This document shows positions 49,820 through 57,980 of a stretch of 64,000 nucleotides of DNA, in pieces. The position numbers were made by a program, and so were the translations under genes. Source of the stretch: Kutzneria buriramensis (GTDB lineage: Bacteria > Actinomycetota > Actinomycetes > Mycobacteriales > Pseudonocardiaceae); the NCBI RefSeq assembly GCF_003387475.1, contig NZ_QUNO01000003.1, positions 712,635 to 776,634 on the forward strand. The letters run 5' to 3'. How positions within the stretch are numbered: the stretch's first letter is position 1; every line of letters begins with the position of its first letter. The notes below the pieces were generated by a model that was given only the letters and a program-made list of their open reading frames with translations, made no database searches and had not been told where the DNA came from.

Positions 49820-49964
49820 GGGAAACGACCTTCCACCCCGTAGTGAGCATCACTCGATTAAGGGACGCCCAATCAGGGGTCATGGTTGCATGCCGTCGCC
49901 AAGTCGTCGGAGCCGATCCCGACTAGGGTTGCCCCCGACAACCCCGCGTCACGGAGGCCTCCCC

Positions 49965-50507
49965 ATGAGTCTCGATCGTCCCGTCGCACCCGACCCGTAC
50001 GAGCTGCTGCCCGCGGTCGGATCGTTCGACGTCACCTCCAAGGACGTCACGGACGGCCAGCAGTTGCCCAACGCCCAGGTGTTCGACGGCTTCGGCGCCG
50101 GCGGCGAGAACAAGTCCCCCCAGCTCAGCTGGTCGGGCTTCCCCGCGGAGACCCGCAGCTTCGTGGTGACCTGCTACGACCCCGACGCCCCCACCCCGTC
50201 CGGCTTCTGGCACTGGCTGGTCGTCAACATCCCGGCCTCGGTCACGGAGCTGCCCACCGGTGCGGGCGCCGGCGACGACTCGCTGCCGGCCGGCGCCTTC
50301 CACACCCGCACCGACTTCGGCACCGCCAACTACGGCGGCGCAGCCCCGCCCCAGGGCGACCAGGTCCACCGCTACTACTTCGTCGTGCACGCCGTGGACG
50401 TGGAGAAGCTGGAGGTCGAGCCGGACAGCTCGGCGGCGTTCGTCAGCTTCAACCTCGCGTTCCACACCCTGGCCCGGGCGATCATCACCCCGGTCTACTC
50501 GCACTGA
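49965..50507 (+). CDS. PEBP family protein (YbhB/YbcL-like)
   Basis: A 180-residue phosphatidylethanolamine-binding-protein fold. It has the anion-pocket motifs [13 protein letters not shown] and H-R-Y-Y-F-V-V-H-A. Function of bacterial members is unclear; ligand binding or protease/kinase inhibition is suggested. ATG 49965 has ACGGAGG at about nine bases. A hairpin follows, before mtr. Confidence 0.9.
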   Translation: MSLDRPVAPDPYELLPAVGSFDVTSKDVTDGQQLPNAQVFDGFGAGGENKSPQLSWSGFPAETRSFVVTCYDPDAPTPSGFWHWLVVNIPASVTELPTGAGAGDDSLPAGAFHTRTDFGTANYGGAAPPQGDQVHRYYFVVHAVDVEKLEVEPDSSAAFVSFNLAFHTLARAIITPVYSH

Positions 50508-50525
50508 CGATTCCCTTACGCCGAG

Positions 50526-50552
50526 GGTGGCCGGGGGAATCCTCCGGCCCCC
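50526..50552 (+). terminator. Hairpin after PEBP gene
   Basis: GGCCGGGGG / CCTCCGGCC (nine base pairs with one G-U, three-base loop) with two further outer pairs, about 20 bases after the stop. No U-run. Confidence 0.45.
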
Positions 50553-50571
50553 TCTCCTGTTTGATGGATAC

Positions 50572-51960
50572 GTGCGGCACTTCGACTTGGTGGTAATCGG
50601 CACCGGATCCGGCAACTCGATCGTCGACGAGCGCTTCGCCGACTGGGACGTGGCGATCGTCGAGAAGGGTGTGTTCGGCGGCACGTGCCTGAACGTGGGG
50701 TGCATCCCCACCAAGATGTTCGTGCACACCGCGGACGTGGCGGCGACCCCGGCCGGCGCGGCCCGCCTGGGCGTGGACGAGGAGCTGCACGGGGTGCGCT
50801 GGCCCGAGATCCGGGACCGGATCTTCGGCCGGATCGACCCGATCGCGGCCGGCGGCCGGCGCTGGCGGGTCGAGGGCAACGCCAACGTCACCGTGTACGA
50901 GGGCCAGGCGCGGTTCGTGGGCCCGAAGACGCTGACAGTGTCTATTCCTGGGGCGAGCACCGGCGAGACGATCACCGCCGACCGGTTCGTGATCGCCGCC
51001 GGCTCGCGGCCGATCGTGCCGGACGTGGCGGGCATCGAGGAGGTCGGCTTCCTCACCAACGAGGACGTCATGCGCCTCGAGGAGCTGCCCGAGCGGATGA
51101 TCGTGCTCGGCAGCGGCTTCGTCGCGACCGAGTTCGCGCACGTCTTCTCGTCCTTCGGCGTCGACGTCACGCTGGTCGCCCGCTCCGGCGTGCTGCTGCG
51201 GGCCGAGGACGACGACGTCGCCGCCCGCTTCACCGAGATCGCCTCGAAGAAGTGGGACGTCCGCCTGAACAGCAAGGCCGTCCGCGTCGAACGCGTCGAC
51301 GGCACCGTCCGCCTGCACCTGGAGACGCCGCGCGGCGCCGAGGTCGTCGAGGGCGACGTGCTGCTCGCGGCCGTCGGCCGGATCCCCAACGCCGACCTGC
51401 TCGACGTGGAGGCCACCGGCGTCACCGTGCACCGGGACGGCCGGATCGTGGTGGACGACCAGCAGCGGACCGCCGTCGACGGCATCTGGGCGCTGGGCGA
51501 CGTCAGCTCGGACTACCAGCTCAAGCACGTCGCCAACCACGAGGCCCGGATCGTGCAGCACAACCTGCTGCACCCGGACGCCCCGGTCGACGCCGACCAC
51601 CGGTTCGTGCCGCACGGCGTGTTCTCCTCGCCGCAGATCGGCTCCGTCGGCCTCACCGAGCGCGACGCCCGCGAGCGCGGCCTGCGCTACGTGACTGCGA
51701 CTCAGGACTACGCCGACATCGCCTACGGCTGGGCGATGGAGGACACCACCGGCTTCGCCAAGCTGGTCGCCGACCCGGCGACCGGGCAGTTGCTCGGCGC
51801 GCACATCATCGGCCCGCAGGCGCCGACGCTGATCCAGCTGGTGATCCAGGCGATGAGCTTCGGCCTGGACGTCCGGTCGATGGCCCGCGGCCAGTACTGG
51901 ATCCACCCGGCGATGCCCGAGCTGCTCGAGAACGCCTTGCTGAAGCTCAAGCTGGACTGA
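50572..51960 (+). CDS. mtr: Mycothione reductase
   Basis: A 462-residue pyridine nucleotide-disulfide oxidoreductase. FAD motif G-T-G-S-G-N near residue 10, redox-active C-L-N-V-G-C, NADPH motif G-S-G-F-V-A near 180 and C-terminal H-P-A-M-P-E-L-L-E. The G-T-G-S-G-N-S start and the I-P-T-K-M-F sequence are typical of Mtr, which reduces mycothiol disulfide and is restricted to actinobacteria. GTG 50572 is chosen. Rv2855 (mtr) has the same neighbourhood. Confidence 0.93.
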   Translation: MRHFDLVVIGTGSGNSIVDERFADWDVAIVEKGVFGGTCLNVGCIPTKMFVHTADVAATPAGAARLGVDEELHGVRWPEIRDRIFGRIDPIAAGGRRWRVEGNANVTVYEGQARFVGPKTLTVSIPGASTGETITADRFVIAAGSRPIVPDVAGIEEVGFLTNEDVMRLEELPERMIVLGSGFVATEFAHVFSSFGVDVTLVARSGVLLRAEDDDVAARFTEIASKKWDVRLNSKAVRVERVDGTVRLHLETPRGAEVVEGDVLLAAVGRIPNADLLDVEATGVTVHRDGRIVVDDQQRTAVDGIWALGDVSSDYQLKHVANHEARIVQHNLLHPDAPVDADHRFVPHGVFSSPQIGSVGLTERDARERGLRYVTATQDYADIAYGWAMEDTTGFAKLVADPATGQLLGAHIIGPQAPTLIQLVIQAMSFGLDVRSMARGQYWIHPAMPELLENALLKLKLD

Positions 51961-51966
51961 GTTCTT

Positions 51967-52023
51967 GCCGCGCGTTCCGCGCGGGGTTCGGCCGCCTCCA
52001 AGCCGGTGCGACCTCGCATCGGC
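51967..52023. terminator. Hairpins between convergent mtr and MFS genes
   Basis: Two adjacent inverted repeats, CCGCGC/GCGCGG (51968-51983) and GCCGGTGCGA/TCGCATCGGC (52002-52023, one G-U), fill the gap. No U-run; termination is inferred from position. Confidence 0.45.
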
Positions 52024-53303
52024 TAGATGTGGCGCGGGCGGCCGATGACGGCGCCGAGGGTGGCCTGGGCGGCGAGGACGCCGAGCACGAGGATCAGCGG
52101 CACGGTCCACGAGCCCAGCCACCCGTGCACGAGGCCGGCCAGGAACGGGCCGCCCGCCGCGATCAGGTAGCCGAAGCCCTGGGACATGCCCGAGAGCTGG
52201 GTGGTCTCCGCCGATGTTCTGGTGCGCAACGCCATCATGGTCAGCACCACCGGGAAGATCGTCATGCCGGCCCCGAGCAGCAGCGCCCACGCCAGCGGCA
52301 CGGTCGCCGGCGCGAGCATCAGGCCCAGCACACCGACAACCGGCATCACGGTGAGCCCGATCATCACCCACGACTGCGAGCGCAGCCGGGCCGCGAAGTG
52401 CGGCACGACCAGGTTGAGCGGCACGGCGACGACCATGGTGATGCCCAGCAGCACACCGGCGGCGTCGCGGTCGATGCCGGCGTCGCGCAGGATCTCCGGC
52501 AGCCAGCCCATGATCACGTAAGCGTAGATCGACTGCGCCGCGAACAGCAGCGTGAAGACCCAGGCCATGGGCACTCGCAGCAGGTTGCGCCGACCACCGT
52601 GAACCTGGTCGCCCGCCACGACATCGGTGGCCCGACGGGCGCCGATCAGCCACACGGCCAGGGCAAGCGCCGCGGGGATGGCCCACGCCGCCAGCGCCGG
52701 CCGCCAGCCGCCGGAAGCGGTCGCCAGCGGCGGGGTGACGGCAGCGGCGACCGCGCTGCCTGCGGCCATGGACGAGCTGTAGATGCCGGTGACGAGGCCG
52801 ACCTTGGTCGGGAACGACTCCTTGACGACGACGGGCACCAGCACGTTGCACACGGCGATGCCGGCGCACGCGACCAGCGTGCCGCCGAGCAGCAGCGCGG
52901 GACCCGCAAGCACGCGGACGACGAGGCCGGCGGCGAGCAGCGCCAACGCGCCGGCGATGGCCGGTCCGCCGCCCAGCCGGCGAGCCAGCCACGGCGACAC
53001 CAGCGCCGCCAAGCCGAAGCAGATGGACGGGGCGGCGGTCACCGCGCTCGCCCAAGCGGAGGTCGCCGTGAGACCACGCTGGACGTCCCCCAGCACCGAG
53101 GAGAGACTGGTCACGGAGATGCGGAGGTTGGCCGCCGCCAGCGTGACCGCAACCGCCAGCAGGGTGGTTCCGGCCAGCACGGCGTGTCGCGAGCGCGGCT
53201 TCGTTGCCGGCTCAAGCAAATGCGCTGTCTGCTTGCCTCTGGTGGCACTCTGAACGGCTGACGGAGACCGGTCCGGCGCCTGGTGCTGGGTCGTCACTGT
53301 CAC
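52023..53303 (-). CDS. MFS transporter, CynX/NimT-type
   Basis: A 426-residue MFS protein with about 12 hydrophobic segments and a 40-residue polar N-terminus. A-A-N-L-R-I-S-V-T in the first helix and G-Y-L-I-A-A-G-G-P-F near helix 10 are typical of the CynX/NimT cyanate/nitroimidazole group. Real substrate unknown. Divergent from an FCD regulator, as is common for this MFS group in actinomycetes. Confidence 0.87.
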   Translation of the reverse strand: MTVTTQHQAPDRSPSAVQSATRGKQTAHLLEPATKPRSRHAVLAGTTLLAVAVTLAAANLRISVTSLSSVLGDVQRGLTATSAWASAVTAAPSICFGLAALVSPWLARRLGGGPAIAGALALLAAGLVVRVLAGPALLLGGTLVACAGIAVCNVLVPVVVKESFPTKVGLVTGIYSSSMAAGSAVAAAVTPPLATASGGWRPALAAWAIPAALALAVWLIGARRATDVVAGDQVHGGRRNLLRVPMAWVFTLLFAAQSIYAYVIMGWLPEILRDAGIDRDAAGVLLGITMVVAVPLNLVVPHFAARLRSQSWVMIGLTVMPVVGVLGLMLAPATVPLAWALLLGAGMTIFPVVLTMMALRTRTSAETTQLSGMSQGFGYLIAAGGPFLAGLVHGWLGSWTVPLILVLGVLAAQATLGAVIGRPRHI

Positions 53304-53312
53304 ACTATGACA
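53298..53312. promoter_or_regulatory. Candidate FCD-regulator operator
   Basis: TGTCA-CACTA-TGACA overlaps the MFS start codon in the 41-base divergent gap. Suits a FadR-like dimer; weak. Confidence 0.35.
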
Positions 53313-53344
53313 AACGTAGGATGTCCGGACGAGAGGATGACCCC

Positions 53345-54028
53345 GTGCCGTTGGCCACTACTCGCCGAACTGGCCTTGTGGACCAGGTAATCGAGCAGAT
53401 GCGAAAGGCGATCTCGTCCGGGGAATGGCCCGTCGGCCAGCGCATACCGGCCGAGCCCGAACTGGTCAGCGCCCTCGGTGTGGGCCGCAACACGGTCCGC
53501 GAGGCGGTGCGCGCGCTGGCCCACGCCGGCCTGCTGGAAGTCCGCCAGGGGGACGGCACCTTCGTTCGGGCGACGAGCGAACTATCGGGCGCGGTGCGCC
53601 GGCTGGTCGGCGAGGAGCTGCGCGAGGTGCTCGAGGTGCGCCGGACGCTGGAGGTGGAGGGCGCGCGGCTGGCCGCCAAGCACCGAACACCCGAGGACAT
53701 CGTCCACCTGGAGACCCTGCTGGCCGAGCGCAACCGGGCCGCCGCCGAGCAGGCCTGGGAGGCGATGATCGAGCAGGACACCGCCTTCCACCTGCTGATC
53801 GTCCAGACCTCGCACAACGAGCTGCTCACCGAGCTCTACCGCGGCCTGACCGAGGTGGTGCGGGCCAGCGTGGCCGCCACCGTGAACGTGTCGCCGGTGG
53901 AGTCCGGCCAGATCTCGCACGACGGGATCCTGGACGCGGTGCGGGCCGGCGACCCGGAGCGGGCGGCCCGCGAGGCCGGCTCGTTCCTCGAGGAGCTCTT
54001 GGAGCGGCACACCGCCGAACGGGGCTGA
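53345..54028 (+). CDS. GntR-family regulator with FCD domain
   Basis: A 227-residue FadR-type regulator. Winged HTH at ~8-70 (Q-R-I-P-A-E-P-E-L-V-S-A-L-G-V-G-R-N-T-V-R-E), then an all-helical FCD domain with the metal-binding pattern D-x3-H (D-T-A-F-H) and a late H-D-G-I. GTG 53345 has GAGAGG about eight bases upstream. Likely controls the divergent MFS gene. Confidence 0.9.
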   Translation: MPLATTRRTGLVDQVIEQMRKAISSGEWPVGQRIPAEPELVSALGVGRNTVREAVRALAHAGLLEVRQGDGTFVRATSELSGAVRRLVGEELREVLEVRRTLEVEGARLAAKHRTPEDIVHLETLLAERNRAAAEQAWEAMIEQDTAFHLLIVQTSHNELLTELYRGLTEVVRASVAATVNVSPVESGQISHDGILDAVRAGDPERAAREAGSFLEELLERHTAERG

Positions 54029-54099
54029 CGGGCGAGGTCCTACGATCGGGCCCGCAAGGGCAAAGATCGTGCCGAAGACCTGCTTATGTGAGGTTCTCG

Positions 54100-54555
54100 A
54101 TGGACGTCCGCAGTTCCAGCCTGTCCCGCCGGGCCGCGCTGACCGGTCTGGGCGGGGTGGCCCTGCTTGCCGCGGCGGCCTGCTCGCCGAGCAAGGAGGC
54201 AACGTCCACGCAGCCGGCCGGCCAGACGAACCCCCCGGCGACGGTGGACCCGAACGCGTCGATCGCCGAGCAGCGCAAGATCATCGACGGTCTCGACAAG
54301 CAGATCATCGAGCTGCTCAAGCAGCGCGGCGAGGCGTCCGCGACGGTGCAGAAGATCCGCACCTCGGCCGGCGGCCAGAAGACCGACCCGGCCCGTGAGC
54401 AGCAGATCATCTCCGCCTACTCGTCGGGCCTCGGCGCGGGCGGCGCGGACGTGGCCAAGGCGATCCTGAACGTGGACCGGGGCGTGCAGCCGAGCACCTC
54501 GGCGACGAGCACCACCGCGCCGACCAGCACCACCGAGACCTCGTCGTCGCACTGA
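54100..54555 (+). CDS. Exported chorismate mutase-like lipoprotein (AroQ fold)
   Basis: A 151-residue protein. The N-terminus has a Tat-like S-R-R-A-A-L-T-G-L-G-G-V-A-L-L and a lipobox L-A-A-A-A-C, so it should be a Tat-exported lipoprotein. Residues ~55-125 match the AroQ chorismate mutase helix bundle: I-D-G-L-D-K-Q-I-I-E-L-L-K-Q-R, then V-Q-K-I-R and R-E-Q-Q-I-I. A Ser/Thr-rich tail follows. Mutase activity outside the membrane is uncertain: the domain may be active or a structural relic. ATG 54100 has GAGG at six bases. Confidence 0.75.
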   Translation: MDVRSSSLSRRAALTGLGGVALLAAAACSPSKEATSTQPAGQTNPPATVDPNASIAEQRKIIDGLDKQIIELLKQRGEASATVQKIRTSAGGQKTDPAREQQIISAYSSGLGAGGADVAKAILNVDRGVQPSTSATSTTAPTSTTETSSSH

Positions 54556-56088
54556 TCAGTCGAGCGGCGGCGCCCCCGGCGGCAGCACCCGCAGCCCCTC
54601 GGGGGCGCCGCGCTCGATCAGGGCCAGCAGCGCCTCGGTGTCCAGGTGCTCCTCTACGAGGTCGCCGAGCAGGTCCAGCTGGGCCGTGCGGGCGGCGGCG
54701 AACGAGGTGCCCTCGGCGGCCGTGAAGCCGTCCCGGCCGGCCGTGCCGGCCGCCCAGCGCAGGAACTCCCGGCGGAAGCCGTCGTTCTCCAGCAGGCCGT
54801 GCCAGTGGGTGCCCATCACCGGACCCGCCACCGCGCCCTCCACGGCGCCGTCGGACAGCTCGATGAGGCCGTCCAGCTCCGCCGGCCGCCGCAGCACCTG
54901 ACCGTGGTGGATCTCATACCCGGTGACGGCCTGGCCGAGCGCCTTGCCGGCCGGCCGGGTCAGCGTCTTGTCCGGCGCGAAACCGATGGCCGTGTCGAGC
55001 AGACCGAGGCCGGGCACCTCGCCGACGCCCGACTCGACAACGTCGTCAATCGTGCGGGCGAGCATCTGGAAACCGCCGCAGATCCCCAGCACCGGCAGCC
55101 CGCGCGCGGCATGCAATCGAACAGCATCGGCCAATCCGGTGCGGCGCAACCAGTCCAGATCGGACACCGTCGCCTTGGATCCCGGCAGCACCACCAGATC
55201 CGCGTCGGTCAGCCGTGACGGCTCGGTCACGAAGCGCACCGCCACACCGGGTTCGCCGGCCAGGGCCTCCACATCGGTGGCGTTGGAGATGCGAGGCAGC
55301 CGCACGACCGCCACCCGCAGCCACTGCCCGCCCACCGGAGCGGCCGGACGGCCGATCACGCCATCGGCCACATAGGACAGCGAGTCCTCGGCGTCCAGCC
55401 ACAGATCTTCCCGCCACGGCAGCACTCCGTACACCGGACGGCCGGTGACGGCGCGCAGTTGGCGCAGTCCCGGCTCCAGCAAAGCGGGGTCGCCTCGGAA
55501 CTTGTTCACGACGAATCCGGCCATCAGGGCCTGATCTTCCGGCGACAGCAGCGCCAGCGTGCCGTACAGATGCGCGAACACGCCGCCGCGATCGATGTCC
55601 CCGACCACGATCACCGGCAGGTTCGCGGCCCGGGCGAGCCCCATGTTGGCGATATCAGTGGCGCGCAGATTGACCTCAGTGGGTGAACCTGCGCCTTCAC
55701 AGATAACTACGTCGAATTCCGAACGGAGCTCCGCAAGGGCCGTTTGGGCGATCACGGAGAGCTCCCGCTTGCGGTCCCGATAGGACATCGCGCTGACCTC
55801 GCCAACCGCTTTGCCCAGCACCACGACCTGCGAGCTGCGGTCGCCGCCGGGCTTGAGCAGCACCGGGTTGAACCGGACGCTGGGGGCCAGCCCGCAGGCC
55901 GCCGCCTGGAGCGCCTGCGCCCGCCCGATCTCGCCGCCCTCGACCGTCACGGCCGAGTTGTTGGACATGTTCTGCGCCTTGAACGGGGCCACGCGCACGC
56001 CGCGACGGGCCAGCCAGCGGCAGATGCCGGCCGCCAGCACGCTCTTGCCGGCGTCGGATGTCGTGCCGGCCACAAGCAATGCGCCCAA
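54556..56088 (-). CDS. cobQ: Cobyric acid synthase
   Basis: A 510-residue CobQ/CbiP. The synthase half has [29 protein letters not shown]. The glutaminase half has L-P-G-S-K-A-T, the nucleophile in I-C-G-G-F-Q-M-L and H-W-H near 430. It amidates side chains b, d, e and g of adenosylcobyrinate a,c-diamide. TTG 56088 behind GGGAGGGA is the apparent start. No riboswitch is visible in its 40-base upstream gap. Its stop abuts the chorismate mutase stop. Confidence 0.95.
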   Translation of the reverse strand: MGALLVAGTTSDAGKSVLAAGICRWLARRGVRVAPFKAQNMSNNSAVTVEGGEIGRAQALQAAACGLAPSVRFNPVLLKPGGDRSSQVVVLGKAVGEVSAMSYRDRKRELSVIAQTALAELRSEFDVVICEGAGSPTEVNLRATDIANMGLARAANLPVIVVGDIDRGGVFAHLYGTLALLSPEDQALMAGFVVNKFRGDPALLEPGLRQLRAVTGRPVYGVLPWREDLWLDAEDSLSYVADGVIGRPAAPVGGQWLRVAVVRLPRISNATDVEALAGEPGVAVRFVTEPSRLTDADLVVLPGSKATVSDLDWLRRTGLADAVRLHAARGLPVLGICGGFQMLARTIDDVVESGVGEVPGLGLLDTAIGFAPDKTLTRPAGKALGQAVTGYEIHHGQVLRRPAELDGLIELSDGAVEGAVAGPVMGTHWHGLLENDGFRREFLRWAAGTAGRDGFTAAEGTSFAAARTAQLDLLGDLVEEHLDTEALLALIERGAPEGLRVLPPGAPPLD

Positions 56089-56128
56089 AGTTCCCTCCCC
56101 GTGTCACTGTGCTGCCATCATCCACGTC

Positions 56129-56830
56129 ATGCCCGCTGTCGGTCTCCTGCCCGTAGTCCTGGTACACAGTCCCTATCTCGGTCCGGCGAGCCTGCGCCCG
56201 CTGGCCGACGCGCTCGCGGCCGGCGGCGTCGAGTCCTGTCTCATCGACCTCCGGGTCACGGTCAGCGCGGCGCCCGTGCACCAGCGGCTGATCGGCGCGT
56301 TCGCCGACGCCATGGACGAGGTGGAGCTGGCGGAGCCGGCCGTGCTGGTCGGGCACAGCGCCGCCGGGACGCTGCTGCCGGCGTTCGCCGCCGAGCTCGA
56401 CGAGCTGGTGTCGGCCCTGGTGTACGTGGACGCCGAGCTGCCGACGCCCGGCCACAGCTTCCGCGAGCTGGAACCGGCGCGGTTCGCCAAGCTGCGGGCG
56501 TCGGCGCGGGAGGGCCAGCTGCCGCGCTGGTCGGACTGGTTCACCCCGAACCCGTTCACGGAGCTGGTGGCCGACGAGGCGCTGCGGGCGGAGATGCTCG
56601 ACGAGGAGCCGGAGGTCGCCGTCGAGTTCCTCAAGGAGCAGCGGCCGTCGGCGGAGTGGGACGGGCCCAGCGGCTACCTGCTGCTGACCGAGGCGTACGG
56701 CGTACAGGCGGCCAGGGCGCGGGAACTCGGCTGGCCGGTGCGGGAACTGGCGTCCAATCACCTGGCGCCGGCCACCGACCCGATCCCGGTCGCCGCCGCC
56801 CTCACGGAACTGGTGGCAGCGCTGGCTTGA
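56129..56830 (+). CDS. Alpha/beta hydrolase-like protein
   Basis: A 233-residue alpha/beta hydrolase. L-V-H-S-P-Y-L-G-P near residue 12, the nucleophile elbow V-G-H-S-A-A-G near 75 and a late His in S-N-H-L-A-P. The catalytic acid is not obvious. Divergent from cobQ; substrate unknown. ATG 56129 lacks a strong Shine-Dalgarno. Confidence 0.8.
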   Translation: MPAVGLLPVVLVHSPYLGPASLRPLADALAAGGVESCLIDLRVTVSAAPVHQRLIGAFADAMDEVELAEPAVLVGHSAAGTLLPAFAAELDELVSALVYVDAELPTPGHSFRELEPARFAKLRASAREGQLPRWSDWFTPNPFTELVADEALRAEMLDEEPEVAVEFLKEQRPSAEWDGPSGYLLLTEAYGVQAARARELGWPVRELASNHLAPATDPIPVAAALTELVAALA

Positions 56831-56852
56831 TCGGTGCCGGACGAGAACTCCG

Positions 56853-56936
56853 ATGCGCCAACGTTTTCTCCTCGCGGCGAGGCTCGCCGCGGCCGCCGTC
56901 GCCGTGACGGCCCCGCCGGCAAGCGCCCGGAGTTGA
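56853..56936 (+). CDS. 27-residue signal-peptide-like mini-ORF (possible gene remnant)
   Basis: ATG 56853 encodes M-R-Q-R-F-L-L-A-A-R-L-A-A-A-A-V-A-V-T-A, then P-P-A-S-A-R-S and a stop. It is a complete signal peptide with an A-S-A cleavage site and nothing after it. Either a decayed secretory gene, a small hydrophobic peptide or chance in GC-rich DNA. No good ribosome-binding site. Confidence 0.25.
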   Translation: MRQRFLLAARLAAAAVAVTAPPASARS

Positions 56937-56955
56937 TGCGCCTCAACGATGATGT

Positions 56956-56998
56956 GAAAGGACCATTCCTCTCACTCGAGGAGAGGAATGGTCCTTTC
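56956..56998. terminator. Bidirectional terminator, perfect 18-base stem
   Basis: GAAAGGACCATTCCTCTC / GAGAGGAATGGTCCTTTC with a seven-base loop, between the convergent hydrolase and map genes. Unusually AT-balanced for this genome. Confidence 0.8.
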
Positions 56999-57010
56999 CA
57001 AGCACGAGAA

Positions 57011-57868
57011 TCACGGCAGGGTGAGGATCTCCGCGCCGGTCTCCGTGACGACGATGGTGTGCTCGAACTGGGCGGTCCACTTGCGGTCCTTGGTGGTGAC
57101 CGTCCAGTTGTCGGGCCAGATGTCGTACTCGATGGTGCCGAGGTTGATCATCGGCTCGATGGTGAAGGTCATGCCCGGCTCCAGCACGGTGGTGACGCTG
57201 GGCTCGTCGTAGTGCAGCACGACCAGGCCGCTGTGGAAGGAGCGGCCGATGCCGTGCCCGGTGAAGTCGCGGACCACGCCGTAGCCGAAGCGGTTGGCGT
57301 AGGACTCGATGACCCGGCCGACCACGTTGAGCTGCCGGCCCGGCCGCACCGCCTTGATCGCCCGCATGGTGGCCTCGTGCGTGCGCTCGACCAGCAGCCG
57401 GGCCTCCTCGCTGACGTCGCCGGCGAGGAAGGTGGCGTTGGTGTCGCCGTGCACGCCGCCGATGAAGGCGGTGACGTCGATGTTGACGATGTCCCCGTCC
57501 TCGATCACGGTCGAGTCGGGGATGCCGTGGCAGATCACCTCGTTCAGCGAGGTGCAGCACGACTTGGGGAAGTTCCGGTAGCCCAGCGTCGACGGGTACG
57601 CGTCGTGGTCGCACAGGAACTCGTGCACGACGGCGTCGATGTGGTCGGTGGTCACGCCAGGCGCGACCGCCTTGCCGCCCTCCTGGAGGGCCTGCGCCGC
57701 GAGCCGGCTGGCCACCCGCATCGCCTCGATGATCTCCGGCGGCTGCACCCACGGGTCGTTGTTGCGCGTGGGCGCCGGCTTGTCCACGTACTCGGGACGC
57801 GGGATGTGGTTGGGGACGGGTCGCCGGGGAGACAACTCACCGGGCTTGAGAGCGGCACGCACGGGCAT
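57011..57868 (-). CDS. map: Methionine aminopeptidase type I (MetAP1c, with N-terminal extension)
   Basis: A 285-residue enzyme. The ~40-residue N-terminal extension with a P-R-R-P-V-P stretch marks the MetAP1c class (M. tuberculosis MapB). Metal ligands are visible: Asp in V-N-I-D-V-T-A, Asp in H-G-D-T-N-A, His in F-T-G-H-G-I-G, Glu in F-T-I-E-P-M and Glu in Q-F-E-H-T. The substrate-binding His is in E-V-I-C-H-G. Removes initiator Met. ATG 57868. Confidence 0.95.
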   Translation of the reverse strand: MPVRAALKPGELSPRRPVPNHIPRPEYVDKPAPTRNNDPWVQPPEIIEAMRVASRLAAQALQEGGKAVAPGVTTDHIDAVVHEFLCDHDAYPSTLGYRNFPKSCCTSLNEVICHGIPDSTVIEDGDIVNIDVTAFIGGVHGDTNATFLAGDVSEEARLLVERTHEATMRAIKAVRPGRQLNVVGRVIESYANRFGYGVVRDFTGHGIGRSFHSGLVVLHYDEPSVTTVLEPGMTFTIEPMINLGTIEYDIWPDNWTVTTKDRKWTAQFEHTIVVTETGAEILTLP

Positions 57869-57980
57869 GTCATCACCCTACGACCTGGCCCCCGGGAACG
57901 GTGCCGGACCGGCACTGACGGGACGTAACGGGTCCAACCCGCTGTGCGATGCATCACTCGACCGTGAGGGGGTGCCGGCC

